Counted from the first letter of the stretch, positions 1-7,719 are shown. The stretch is 13,256 bases of DNA from Comamonadaceae bacterium (GCA_947374505.1 CANCCE010000059.1:1-13256), one strand, 5' to 3'. Numbers and translations are program-made. Notes: generated from the letters alone by a model not told the origin.

Positions 1-294
1 CGACGGTGAAGAGGCTGTCACGGGCATGGTGTTTTCAACAGAAACGGCGTACAGCAGCCGCTGACGACTGAACGGTTCCAAGCCTTGATGAAGCGTGTAG
101 CTCGGCGGATGATAGTCGGCAGGGGCATGCGGGGTTGACACCTTCGTCTTGTACCGGGCGCGCTCGTTTTCCATCCAGACCAGCAAGTCATCATGGTCTG
201 TCTCCATGCACCCGTTCAACGCCACAAGAAAGGCTGCCGCTCCTAAAAGGACCAACAGGATTCGCAGAGCCATCGTCCATAAAGAAATTTTCAA
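1..294 (-). CDS. pilP: Type IV pilus inner-membrane lipoprotein PilP, N-terminal part (truncated by window edge)
   Basis: PilP is a lipoprotein that joins the PilN/PilO inner-membrane complex to the outer-membrane secretin PilQ in type IV pilus machines. Only about the first 98 residues are in the window; the gene continues past base 1. Seen: a short basic N-terminus, a hydrophobic stretch and a lipobox (L-N-G-C), followed by an acidic, Trp-containing segment (DDLLVWM) and a later region ending in EPFSRQRL. The last resembles the PilP pattern in which a flexible Pro-rich linker precedes the conserved 'DPF' segment. The preferred start is TTG at 292-294, which overlaps the pilO stop (TTGA) and has AAAGG seven bases upstream. 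An in-frame ATG at 271-273 has no visible ribosome binding site but would leave a usable signal peptide. Family call rests on position after pilO and these motifs. Confidence 0.85.
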   Translation of the reverse strand, partial: MKISLWTMALRILLVLLGAAAFLVALNGCMETDHDDLLVWMENERARYKTKVSTPHAPADYHPPSYTLHQGLEPFSRQRLLYAVSVENTMPVTASSPS

Positions 295-974
295 TGCATT
301 ACCTTTGTTGCGTCTTGGGCTGGCGACATGTCCAAAGGTCGCAGCGTACGGACCATGGCATCCATCGACAACCTGCCATCTTTCATCGGAACCAGCGTGA
401 GGCTATGGATCGACACCAGCCATGCAAGGCCAGCGATGTCGGCGGTAAAGCCCGCCAAATCCTCGTAATGACCGGTCACGCGCAAGGCGATATGCTGATG
501 CGCATACAACACTTGACGATTTAATTCTGCGGGCCGAAGCAACTCGAACCGCAAGTGACGGGCACGGCCGGACCGGTACATGTCCGCGAATAAAACATCC
601 ATTTCATACGGTTTTGGCAACTGCGCTTCAAGCAGCTGAAGCCGCTTCTCCAACTGCACTTGCTCGCTTTTGAGTCCCGATAAAGGTGATGCGCGCAGCA
701 GCTTGGCGCTGAATTCTTTTCTCATGCGCGCGTGCGTCACTTCTTGGTTTGTCAAGTCTTGCTGGACGACCGACAACCAGAGTATCCAAAGGACCCCGAA
801 AATAGCCAGAGAGACCATGGTGAAGGCCAATTGCCGCAACCAAGTTGGCCACGTCATAGGTGCATCGCGGTCGATTGTTTGAAGTGAGCGCCAAACACTC
901 TGTAGTTGATTCAGCATTCGGCCTTGTACCCAGTCAGTGCGCATCCGAAAGCTGCTCAGCATTGACGTTGTCAT
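291..974 (-). CDS. pilO: Type IV pilus inner-membrane protein PilO
   Basis: PilO pairs with PilN through periplasmic coiled-coil and ferredoxin-like domains to form the alignment platform of the type IV pilus, linking cytoplasmic PilM to PilP/PilQ. In the 227-residue version there is one membrane segment at about residues 48-68. A periplasmic helical region follows (about 70-135, with a Gln/Glu-rich LEKRLQLLEAQLP segment), then a C-terminal domain. The extended reading overlaps the end of pilN by 41 bases. Other in-frame ATGs lie at 960-962, 942-944 and 915-917. The last falls beyond the pilN stop and has AAGG close upstream, so the true start is uncertain by up to 19 codons. The stop overlaps the pilP start, consistent with translational coupling in one operon. 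Confidence 0.9.
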   Translation of the reverse strand: MTTSMLSSFRMRTDWVQGRMLNQLQSVWRSLQTIDRDAPMTWPTWLRQLAFTMVSLAIFGVLWILWLSVVQQDLTNQEVTHARMRKEFSAKLLRASPLSGLKSEQVQLEKRLQLLEAQLPKPYEMDVLFADMYRSGRARHLRFELLRPAELNRQVLYAHQHIALRVTGHYEDLAGFTADIAGLAWLVSIHSLTLVPMKDGRLSMDAMVRTLRPLDMSPAQDATKVMH

Positions 975-1533
975 TTCCGCTGGGAATCTTGAGCAGGGCT
1001 CTCATGGCAAAAGGCGTACCCGACAATTCAAGTACACCCAACTTCGATGGCGTGTCCGAGACTTCAATCAACTCGACCTGCGCAAGCCATTGACCGTGAC
1101 TGGCAATTCGGCGCAACAACTCAAAAACCTCTTGATTCGACCGCGCCACACCGTTGATAGTGATCTTATTCCCCTCCTTTTTAAGTGCTGTCAGATACAA
1201 GCCGTCCGGCAAGTTATCAGCCACCTCCTGCAGCCAGAGTACCGACAGCTTTCGATCGGACTGAAAGGCCAGAAGTGTTGTTTCGCGCAGCCTCAGCTTT
1301 TCTATATCCTTTTCGACTTGAGCGCTTATTTTGAGCAGTCCGTCAACAACTGCGATCTCTTTTTTCAGAATGCTGTTGGCCGCCATTTCTACGGTCATTT
1401 TTTGTGTCAGCCATACGCGACCAACCATGGCCAAGACCAGGCCTGACAGCGCAGCCATCAGCAAAGCGGTTGCAAAATTTTGACGCTTCCGCGCTAGCGC
1501 CCACTCTCGATGCGGTAAAAAATTGATCAGCAT
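934..1533 (-). CDS. pilN: Type IV pilus inner-membrane protein PilN
   Basis: PilN is a bitopic inner-membrane protein whose short cytoplasmic N-terminus docks into PilM and whose periplasmic domain dimerises with PilO. The 199-residue product begins MLINFLPHRE, matching the conserved INxLP-type PilM-binding motif of the family. A single membrane helix follows at about residues 20-42, then a periplasmic coiled-coil and an alpha/beta domain with the family-like segments LWLQEVADNLPDGLYL and ITINGVARSNQEV. I chose the ATG at 1531-1533, not the longer reading to 1566, because it puts the docking motif at residue 2. It also overlaps the pilM stop by seven bases (ATGCTGA), a normal operon coupling. 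The last ~20 residues are polar and Asp/Asn-rich. Confidence 0.93.
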   Translation of the reverse strand: MLINFLPHREWALARKRQNFATALLMAALSGLVLAMVGRVWLTQKMTVEMAANSILKKEIAVVDGLLKISAQVEKDIEKLRLRETTLLAFQSDRKLSVLWLQEVADNLPDGLYLTALKKEGNKITINGVARSNQEVFELLRRIASHGQWLAQVELIEVSDTPSKLGVLELSGTPFAMRALLKIPSGNDNVNAEQLSDAH

Positions 1534-2606
1534 GGTTTTTGAAACCGTCGTAAAGCCAAACCGCAAGCAGTCAAAAGGCCCGCACGCGCTGAATTTTGAA
1601 GCGCGTTACTGTCGACGGCCTTCCCCAGTAGCATCCCACTGAAGGGATCAGCCTGTACGCAATCGAAAATGGTCTGACGCTTGATTGCAGCTTGCAAGCC
1701 GGGCAATACTGACGACCCACCGGTCAAAAAAATAGTGTCGATCTTCTGACATGAAGTACCAGATAAAAATGCGTCAAGTTCGCTGACAAGTCCATCAGCA
1801 AGCTTTTTAATAAAGGGCTGCAAGACAGCTTGCGAATATTCTTCAGGTAATGACTCCCTGCATTTTTGTCCTTCGGCGTCCAACGCCTCCAAACCGAAGG
1901 CTTGGGCGATCAGTTCAGTCAGCCGGGCACCCCCCACAGGTTGATGCGCCGCATGAACAATCTGGCCCTGATGGGCCACGTGCAGACTCGAGATCTCGGT
2001 TCCAACCTGAATAAGCACCACCGGATCGGCCAGCACCACAGCCCGGGCGCTGATCAGTCGACGAACTGCCCGCATAGCCGCCGGCGTCTCGACATCGACA
2101 ACAACAGGAATCAAACCAGCTGACTCTGCCAGCCCCAGACGATCTTGTACCCGCTCTTTATTGGCGGCTGTGATCAGAACTTCCAACTCGTTGCGCTGCC
2201 TTGGCGCTTGAGGCCCGACTTTGACTTCGAAATCAACACTCATGTCCACCCAAGGTCGGCCGCTCAGCCGCTCAACTTCAGACTCGATATGAGCCATCCT
2301 TTCGGCCTCACCCAAGTCGGAGGAAAGCAAGAGTTTTGTCGTGATCACTGCCGAGTCCGACATGGCCAATGCCACGGATCGGGTTGTGCTCCCACTGGCC
2401 TTGACCAGCCGTCGTAGTGCGGCTGCAACCTCGTCAAATTGCTCAATACGTCCCGCCACTATCCAGCCAGGCTCCAGGGGCTCCATGACGCAGCGCTCCA
2501 GCACCAGTCCAAATTTGTCATCTTGAGACAACTCTACCCATTTCAGACTAGATGAGCCCATGTCTAATCCAATCAGGGGCGTTAACTTTGACTTGAAGAT
2601 CCCCAT
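1527..2606 (-). CDS. pilM: Type IV pilus assembly ATPase-fold protein PilM
   Basis: PilM is a cytoplasmic actin/FtsA-like protein that binds the PilN N-terminus and connects the pilus motor side to the PilN-PilO-PilP platform. The 359-residue length is typical. Visible actin-fold signatures are the N-terminal phosphate-1 loop GLDMGSSSLKWVEL (about residues 13-26) and a C-terminal LTGGSSVLPGL segment resembling the adenosine-binding motif. Between them are VLITAANKERVQDR and VVDVETPAAMRAVRR, as expected for a PilM SHS2 region. It is the first gene of the minus-strand pil operon and is transcribed away from mrcA, a widely conserved arrangement in Gamma- and Betaproteobacteria. The start ATG at 2604-2606 has only a weak Shine-Dalgarno sequence. 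Confidence 0.95.
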   Translation of the reverse strand: MGIFKSKLTPLIGLDMGSSSLKWVELSQDDKFGLVLERCVMEPLEPGWIVAGRIEQFDEVAAALRRLVKASGSTTRSVALAMSDSAVITTKLLLSSDLGEAERMAHIESEVERLSGRPWVDMSVDFEVKVGPQAPRQRNELEVLITAANKERVQDRLGLAESAGLIPVVVDVETPAAMRAVRRLISARAVVLADPVVLIQVGTEISSLHVAHQGQIVHAAHQPVGGARLTELIAQAFGLEALDAEGQKCRESLPEEYSQAVLQPFIKKLADGLVSELDAFLSGTSCQKIDTIFLTGGSSVLPGLQAAIKRQTIFDCVQADPFSGMLLGKAVDSNALQNSARAGLLTACGLALRRFQKPC

Positions 2607-2783
2607 AAATTGAGCACCAAAGTAATTTTAATGAGTACTATTATCGTCATTTAAGAAATAAATAATATTTTATTATTACTTTATTTACATTCAGCACAAT
2701 TCAGGCGAATCCAGTCACTCCATCCAGCACACACTGGTTTGCGCAACGTTTTTATAATGCCCCGGTGCCCTAAGATTGAACGC
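2607..2783. promoter_or_regulatory. AT-rich divergent promoter region between pilM and mrcA
   Basis: This 177-bp spacer separates divergent genes. Bases 2641-2700 hold only 10 G/C in 60. Within it is a perfect inverted repeat, AATAATA (2661-2667), TTT, TATTATT (2671-2677). On the plus strand TATAAT at 2753-2758 is a perfect -10 hexamer, though no good -35 stands 16-18 bp upstream. Transcription would start near 2765, about 19 nt before the mrcA ATG at 2784. On the minus strand GATAAT (complement of 2640-2645) is a possible -10 for pilM, about 34 nt before its start, again without a clear -35. The A/T tract could act as an UP element or as a nucleoid-protein site; this is inference. Confidence 0.5.
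2753..2758 (+). promoter_or_regulatory. Consensus -10 element (TATAAT) for mrcA
   Basis: The six bases match the sigma-70 -10 consensus exactly and lie 25 bases before the ATG at 2784. No recognisable -35 hexamer is at the usual distance (CACACT stands at 17 bp), so the promoter may be weak or activator-dependent. The match could also be chance in an A/T-rich context. Confidence 0.5.
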
Positions 2784-5183
2784 ATGCTCCCAAAAAACTC
2801 TAAAGTCCCAGCTTCTGCCAACACGCCGAACAGCACGCGTCAATCCGTGCTCCGTCTGATCACTTGGGCCATTGGCTTGGCTGTGGCAGGTGGGATCAGC
2901 TTGCTGCTGGTGATTGCTGTCGCGCTGTCGGTGGCTTATCCTAATTTGCCGGACATTTCTGACCTGTCGACCTACCGGCCCAAACTGCCCATGCGCGTGT
3001 TCGCCGCCGACGGCGCGCTGATTGGTGAATTTGGTGAAGAGAGACGCAGCCTGACGCCCATCAAAGATATCCCGCAAGTGATGAAAGATGCCGTGCTAGC
3101 GATCGAGGACGCTCGCTTCTTCCAGCATGGCGGCGTCGATTACTTAGGCGTGATTCGAGCAGGGCTGGCCAACGTCGGACGATCCAAAAGCCAGGGGGCA
3201 TCGACCATCACCATGCAGGTCGCTCGCAACGTCTACTTGTCAGCCGAGAAAAGCTATACCCGCAAGATTTACGAAATTTTGCTGACGTTCAAGCTTGAGC
3301 ACATGCTGACCAAGAACCAGATTCTTGAGATCTACATGAACCAAATCTTTCTAGGTCAGCGGGCTTACGGTTTTGCCGCGGCGTCAGAGACTTATTTTGG
3401 TAAACCATTGAAAGACATCAGCATTGCCGAAGCTGCGATGCTGGCCGGACTGCCAAAAGCACCTTCCGCCTACAACCCGATCAGCAACTTACCGCGTGCG
3501 CGCTCCCGGCAGCAATACATCATTGAACGCATGGAGGAAAACAACTTCATCACCAGTGCACAGGCTAGCGCAGCCAGAAAAGAAGTGCTCAAAATCCGCA
3601 GCGGCCCGAACGCCGGACGCGTGCATGCCGAGTTCATCGCCGAAACTGTGCGTCAACTGGTGTTCAGCCAGTATGGCGACAGCACATACACACGTGGACT
3701 GAACGTGTACACCACCGTGTCGTCGGTTGACCAGACTGCTGCCTACAAAGCGCTGCGCAAGGGCATCATGGATTTTGAACGGCGTCAGGTGTACCGCGGC
3801 CCAGAGAAATTCCTGACCTTACCGGACGACCCCAAAGAAGCTGAGGACGTGATTGATGATGCGCTGGCCGACAGCCCGGACAACGGCGATGTGATGTCTG
3901 CGGTCGTGCTTGAAGCGACCCCGAGAAAAATCACGGCAGTGCGCCAAAACGGCGAGTCGGTCGAGATCACTGGCGATGGCCTGAAGCCAGCCCAATCGGG
4001 TTTAAGTGACAAGGCGCCGGCCAACATACGACTGCGCCGCGGCGCGCTGATTCGCGTCGCCAAGACCGAGAAGAACACATGGGAAATAACGCAGCTGCCC
4101 GAAGTTGAGGGCGCGTTCATCGCGCTGGACCCGCGTGACGGCGCCATTCGCGCGCTGGTTGGCGGCTTCGATTACGACAAAAACAAATTTAACCATGCAA
4201 CGCAGGCTTGGCGCCAGCCAGGCTCCAGCTTCAAGCCATTTATCTATTCAGCAGCACTTGAAAAAGGCTTCACTCCCGCCACCATCATCAATGACGCGCC
4301 CTTGTTTTTTGACTCAGGCGTGACGGGCGGCCAGCCATGGGAACCGAAGAATTACGATGGCACTTTTGAGGGGCCGATGAGCATGCGCACAGCCTTGAAA
4401 AAATCAAAAAATTTGGTCTCCATCCGCATCTTGCAAGCGGTGGGCACACAAAACGCGCAGGACTGGATTGGTCACTTTGGCTTTGAGCCTGACAAACACC
4501 CTGCTTACTTGACGATGGCGCTAGGCTCAGGGTCGGTCACCCCGATGCAAATGGCCACGGCTTATTCAGTTTTTGCCAACGGCGGCCTGCGCGTCACGCC
4601 GTACCTGATTACCAAGATCACCGATCAGCAAGGCCACACACTGGTCGAAACCCCAGCGCCAGTCCCGAGTGAAAGTAACCGTGCGATTGAGCCACGGAAT
4701 GCATTCATCATGTCGAGTCTGCTGCAAGAGGTGACGCGTTCTGGCACGGCAGCCAGAGCCCAAGCCATGCTCAAACGTCCCGACCTGTACGGCAAGACAG
4801 GCACCACCAACGATTCCATCGACGCCTGGTTTGTAGGATTCCAGCCAACGCTGATGGGGGCCGTATGGATGGGGTATGACAAGCCCAAGAAATTGGGCGA
4901 TCGTGAGACCGGCGGCGGCCTGAGCCTGCCGATCTGGATCAACTTCATGGAAACAGCGCTGAAATCTACCCCAGTGACTGAATTGCCCGTGCCCGCTGGG
5001 GTGGTGAACGTCAACGGCGAATGGTTTTACGAAGAGTATGCAAGCGGCTCGGGCATCAGCAGCTTAGGAATTGATGGTCGCCCATCAAGCTTGAGCCATG
5101 GCATGAGCAGCCAAGGTGCGCCGATTCAGGTGCTACCGCCAACGGATGAACGCAGGCGCATTCTGGATCTATTTAAAAATTAG
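2784..5183 (+). CDS. mrcA: Penicillin-binding protein 1A (bifunctional peptidoglycan glycosyltransferase/transpeptidase)
   Basis: A class A penicillin-binding protein anchored in the inner membrane that polymerises lipid II glycan chains and cross-links peptide stems in the periplasm. Numbered from the ATG at 2784 it has 799 residues, with a membrane anchor at about 26-50. The glycosyltransferase (GT51) domain shows the catalytic Glu108 in EDARFF, the GASTITMQVARN motif, RKIYEILLTFKLE and ILEIYMNQIFLG. A PBP1A-type OB-like insertion lies between the domains. The transpeptidase domain has SSFK with nucleophile Ser481, SKN at 541-543 and KTG at 671-673. Longer readings start at TTG 2739 or ATG 2757, but both overlap the TATAAT box at 2753-2758, so 2784 is preferred although its ribosome binding site is weak. 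The stop overlaps the cyaY stop. ponA/mrcA divergent from pilM is a classical arrangement. Confidence 0.96.
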   Translation: MLPKNSKVPASANTPNSTRQSVLRLITWAIGLAVAGGISLLLVIAVALSVAYPNLPDISDLSTYRPKLPMRVFAADGALIGEFGEERRSLTPIKDIPQVMKDAVLAIEDARFFQHGGVDYLGVIRAGLANVGRSKSQGASTITMQVARNVYLSAEKSYTRKIYEILLTFKLEHMLTKNQILEIYMNQIFLGQRAYGFAAASETYFGKPLKDISIAEAAMLAGLPKAPSAYNPISNLPRARSRQQYIIERMEENNFITSAQASAARKEVLKIRSGPNAGRVHAEFIAETVRQLVFSQYGDSTYTRGLNVYTTVSSVDQTAAYKALRKGIMDFERRQVYRGPEKFLTLPDDPKEAEDVIDDALADSPDNGDVMSAVVLEATPRKITAVRQNGESVEITGDGLKPAQSGLSDKAPANIRLRRGALIRVAKTEKNTWEITQLPEVEGAFIALDPRDGAIRALVGGFDYDKNKFNHATQAWRQPGSSFKPFIYSAALEKGFTPATIINDAPLFFDSGVTGGQPWEPKNYDGTFEGPMSMRTALKKSKNLVSIRILQAVGTQNAQDWIGHFGFEPDKHPAYLTMALGSGSVTPMQMATAYSVFANGGLRVTPYLITKITDQQGHTLVETPAPVPSESNRAIEPRNAFIMSSLLQEVTRSGTAARAQAMLKRPDLYGKTGTTNDSIDAWFVGFQPTLMGAVWMGYDKPKKLGDRETGGGLSLPIWINFMETALKSTPVTELPVPAGVVNVNGEWFYEEYASGSGISSLGIDGRPSSLSHGMSSQGAPIQVLPPTDERRRILDLFKN

Positions 5184-5512
5184 CCTGCACTGAAAAGCAA
5201 GGTCTGACCGGCTTGCTCGCTGGCGTAGCGTGACAAGTCCGAGAAAAATTCGTGGGCAGTTTTGGTGTCAAGCCACTGACCTGCTGCGAACTTGTAATGA
5301 AAACCGCCCGCCCTTGCGGCCAGCCAAATTTCCTGCAAGGGTTTTTGTAAGTTGATGATGATCTGGCTGTGGTTTTCAAAAGTCAGCGTCACCATGCCGC
5401 CGGTGCGTTGATTGTCGACATCAGCGTCGGACTCATCGTTGATCCGGTCGCAAGCTGTTTCCACCGCTAGCAGAGCAGCTTCTGCGCAGTCGAGATATTC
5501 CAAGTCGGTCAT
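5180..5512 (-). CDS. cyaY: Iron-sulfur cluster assembly protein CyaY (bacterial frataxin)
   Basis: CyaY is the bacterial frataxin: a small cytosolic iron-binding protein that interacts with the IscS cysteine desulfurase complex and modulates Fe-S cluster formation. The 110-residue length is typical. The N-terminal helix is strongly acidic (Glu5, Asp8, Glu11, Glu18, Asp22, Asp26, Glu27), the iron-binding acidic ridge of the family. The beta-sheet region follows with VTLTFENHSQIIINLQKPLQEIWLA and a GFHYKF...WLDTKTAHEFF segment, both close to frataxin patterns. It converges on mrcA with stop codons overlapping at 5180-5183, and it diverges from the lipoprotein gene with only 12 bases between starts, so its promoter must lie within that neighbour's coding sequence. 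Confidence 0.93.
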   Translation of the reverse strand: MTDLEYLDCAEAALLAVETACDRINDESDADVDNQRTGGMVTLTFENHSQIIINLQKPLQEIWLAARAGGFHYKFAAGQWLDTKTAHEFFSDLSRYASEQAGQTLLFSAG

Positions 5513-5524
5513 TACAATCCCATC

Positions 5525-5779
5525 ATGTTTGCTTCACTTCAAATTTACAGCCAAATTTTAGGCCGTCACGCGTTGTCTGGCAGGCCACAAGGCCTTGCGA
5601 GCATCTTGGTTGGCGCAGTGTTGACCGCATCACTGGTCGGCTGCGGGCAAAAAGGGCCGCTGTTTTTACCCGGCCCCCCCCCACCCTTGCAGCCAACAAT
5701 CGCGACATCAACAGCTGCCACTGCACCCGCGCAAGCCATCCTTGGCGCGCCTACCCGTTCCGCCTCCACACCCCAATGA
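5525..5779 (+). CDS. lptM: LptM-like small lipoprotein encoded directly upstream of lysA
   Basis: An 84-residue lipoprotein. After a long polar N-terminal region (about 25 residues) come a hydrophobic stretch and a lipobox ending at Cys40 (LVGC), followed at once by GQKGPLFLP. C-G-x-K/R-G-P-L-Y/F-x-P after the lipid-bearing Cys is the signature of the LptM (formerly YifL) family, which in E. coli assists maturation of the outer-membrane LPS translocon LptD/LptE. Location just before lysA is also typical. The C-terminus is low-complexity Pro/Ala/Thr. The n-region is unusually long and no Shine-Dalgarno sequence is visible before the ATG, so a downstream non-ATG start is possible. A run of nine cytosines (5674-5682) encodes part of the Pro stretch. 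The stop overlaps the lysA start (ATGA). Confidence 0.85.
   Translation: MFASLQIYSQILGRHALSGRPQGLASILVGAVLTASLVGCGQKGPLFLPGPPPPLQPTIATSTAATAPAQAILGAPTRSASTPQ
5674..5682 (+). repeat. C9 homopolymer tract inside the LptM-like gene
   Basis: Nine consecutive cytosines in the codons for the Gly-Pro-Pro-Pro stretch just after the lipobox region. Loss of one C would shift the frame past the normal stop at 5777-5779, and the new frame stays open until a TGA about 29 codons downstream, inside lysA. Mononucleotide C runs are slippage-prone and are also frequent sequencing-error sites. Confidence 0.9.
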
Positions 5780-7086
5780 GCCAACAACCTTCAACCGCAG
5801 GCGCTGCTCAAGCCCTGCCAGGGCATCCTTTTGTGGCCTATCACGGCGCTGAACTACAAGTCGAAGACGTCCGTCTGAGCCAGCTCGCAGCCGAGCACGG
5901 CACACCGCTGTTTGTCTATTCGAAAGCCTCGATGTTGGCAGCGCTGGCCGCCTATCAGCGCGGTTTCGCTGGCCGCCATGCGCAAATTTGCTACGCCATG
6001 AAGGCCAATTCCTCGCTCGGCGTGCTGCAAGTATTTGCCGCTGCCGGTTGCGGTTTTGACATCGTCTCCGGCGGTGAACTCGAACGGGTTCTGGCGGCCG
6101 GTGGTGATGCCGCGAAGATCATTTTTTCCGGCGTCGGCAAGACCCGAGGTGAGATGCGCCTAGCCCTGCAAGCCGGCATTGGCTGCTTCAATGTCGAGAG
6201 CGAAGCCGAGCTCGATGTCCTGTCACAAGTGGCCGAGTCGCTTGCGCTTCGGGCCCCCGTGAGTATTCGCGTCAACCCCAACGTCGACCCGAAAACGCAC
6301 CCGTATATTTCAACCGGCCTGAAAGACAACAAGTTTGGCGTGGCCCACGAAGATACCCTGCGGATTTACCAATATGCGGCCAGCCTTAGAGGCTTACGGG
6401 TGGTTGGCATTGACTGCCATATTGGCTCACAAATCACTGACGTCACGCCCTATTTAGACGCGATGGACCGCGTACTCGACTTGGTCACCAGCATCGAAGC
6501 GAGCGGCATTCCATTGGCGCACATCGACTTCGGCGGCGGCTTGGGCATCAATTACAACAATGACACGCCACCGGCTGCTGACGTGCTGTGGGCACAGCTG
6601 CTGCGCAAGTTGGATGAACGCGGCTTTGGTCAGAAAAAGCTCATGATCGAGCCCGGTCGCTCACTCATCGGCAATGCCGGCGTTTGTGTGACTGAGGTGA
6701 TTTACGTCAAGCCTGGCGAGCACAAGAACTTTTGCATCATTGATGCGGCCATGAACGACTTGCCGCGGCCGGCCATGTACCAGGCTTTCCACGCCATCGT
6801 GCCCCTGCGGACGGGCCACAGTGACACACCTGAGGCACGCTACGATGTGGTCGGCCCGATTTGCGAAAGCGGTGACTGGATCGGCCGCGACCGGATGCTC
6901 GCGGTCAAGGCTGGAGACCAGCTCGCCGTGCTGTCGGCGGGCGCGTACTGCATGAGCATGTCCAGCAACTACAACACCCGAGGCCGCGCCGTTGAACTGT
7001 TGGTCGATGGTGCCAAGGTGCATGTGATCCGCGAGCGTGAAAGCGCTGCCGATCAGATGCGACTTGAGCGACTTGTCGCGCTTTAA
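5776..7086 (+). CDS. lysA: Diaminopimelate decarboxylase
   Basis: LysA is the pyridoxal-phosphate enzyme that decarboxylates meso-diaminopimelate to L-lysine, the last step of lysine synthesis in the cytosol. The 436-residue protein has all expected fold-type III decarboxylase marks. Lys76 in CYAMKAN forms the PLP Schiff base. His215 lies in DCHIGSQI, with the glycine-rich phosphate-binding FGGGLGINY following. EPGR at 292-295 binds phosphate and substrate. Cys363 in CESGDWIGRDR is the residue contributed across the dimer interface, and GAYCMSMSSNYN is near the C-terminus. The start ATG overlaps the upstream lipoprotein stop by four bases (ATGA), implying coupled translation; no separate promoter is evident. 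It converges on msrQ with nine bases between stops. Confidence 0.97.
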   Translation: MSQQPSTAGAAQALPGHPFVAYHGAELQVEDVRLSQLAAEHGTPLFVYSKASMLAALAAYQRGFAGRHAQICYAMKANSSLGVLQVFAAAGCGFDIVSGGELERVLAAGGDAAKIIFSGVGKTRGEMRLALQAGIGCFNVESEAELDVLSQVAESLALRAPVSIRVNPNVDPKTHPYISTGLKDNKFGVAHEDTLRIYQYAASLRGLRVVGIDCHIGSQITDVTPYLDAMDRVLDLVTSIEASGIPLAHIDFGGGLGINYNNDTPPAADVLWAQLLRKLDERGFGQKKLMIEPGRSLIGNAGVCVTEVIYVKPGEHKNFCIIDAAMNDLPRPAMYQAFHAIVPLRTGHSDTPEARYDVVGPICESGDWIGRDRMLAVKAGDQLAVLSAGAYCMSMSSNYNTRGRAVELLVDGAKVHVIRERESAADQMRLERLVAL

Positions 7087-7095
7087 GACACCGTT

Positions 7096-7704
7096 CTACG
7101 ATTTGATGCGACTGCGCAAATACTGGCGCAGTCGCCAGCCCAGCAGCAAGGCCAAAATACTGGCATAAACCGCCACCTCAGCAAAGTCATTTTTGCCGGC
7201 ACGCATCCAGAAAAAATGCAGGATGGCCAAACAGGCCACCGCATAGATCAGCTGGTGCAGCTGCTGCCAGCGTTTTGCACCCAGCGTCTTGATGGCCGCA
7301 TTGAAGGATGTTGCGGCTAAAGGGGTCAGTAACAACAGCGACAGTGAACCGACCAAAATAAACGGCCGCTTGACGATGTCGCGAACGATGTCGTCAACGT
7401 CAAAACCCATGTCGAACCCGCTGTAACTCAAGAAATGGACCAGCGCATAGAAGTACATGAAAAGTCCGAGCATGCGTCGAAAACGCGCCAGGCTCGGCGT
7501 TTTACTTAGCTGCCGCAGCGGCGTGACCGCCAACACGATGCACAAAAACCGCAAAGCCCAATCCCCAGTCGCGCGGATCAAAGCCTCCTGTGGGTTCGCA
7601 CCGAGCTGGTCAGCCAGCGCACGATAAAACAGCCAGACAAAAGGCAGCAAACACAGCGCAAAAACTGTCGGTTTGGCAGCGGGGTGCAACAGCAGCTTGT
7701 TCAC
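7096..7704 (-). CDS. msrQ: Haem-binding membrane subunit of the MsrPQ methionine sulfoxide reductase
   Basis: MsrQ (YedZ) is an integral inner-membrane b-type haem protein that passes electrons from the respiratory chain or flavin reductase to periplasmic MsrP. The 202-residue product is highly hydrophobic with about six membrane segments. It carries the expected haem-ligand histidines: His90 (ALVHFLSYS), His150 (QQLHQLIY) and His163 (ILHFFWMRAGK). The segment RRMLGLFMYFYALVH is typical of the ferric-reductase-like transmembrane family. The start is GTG at 7702-7704, 15 bases after the msrP stop, with only a weak ribosome binding site. It follows msrP on the same strand, so the two very probably form one transcript. 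Confidence 0.95.
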   Translation of the reverse strand: MNKLLLHPAAKPTVFALCLLPFVWLFYRALADQLGANPQEALIRATGDWALRFLCIVLAVTPLRQLSKTPSLARFRRMLGLFMYFYALVHFLSYSGFDMGFDVDDIVRDIVKRPFILVGSLSLLLLTPLAATSFNAAIKTLGAKRWQQLHQLIYAVACLAILHFFWMRAGKNDFAEVAVYASILALLLGWRLRQYLRSRIKS

Positions 7705-7719
7705 GCAAGCAACCCGACG

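Noticed and set aside
937..1446. 169-codon open frame on the plus strand
   Set aside because: Antisense to pilN, which has the PilM-docking motif and operon overlaps; the plus-strand protein has no recognisable feature.
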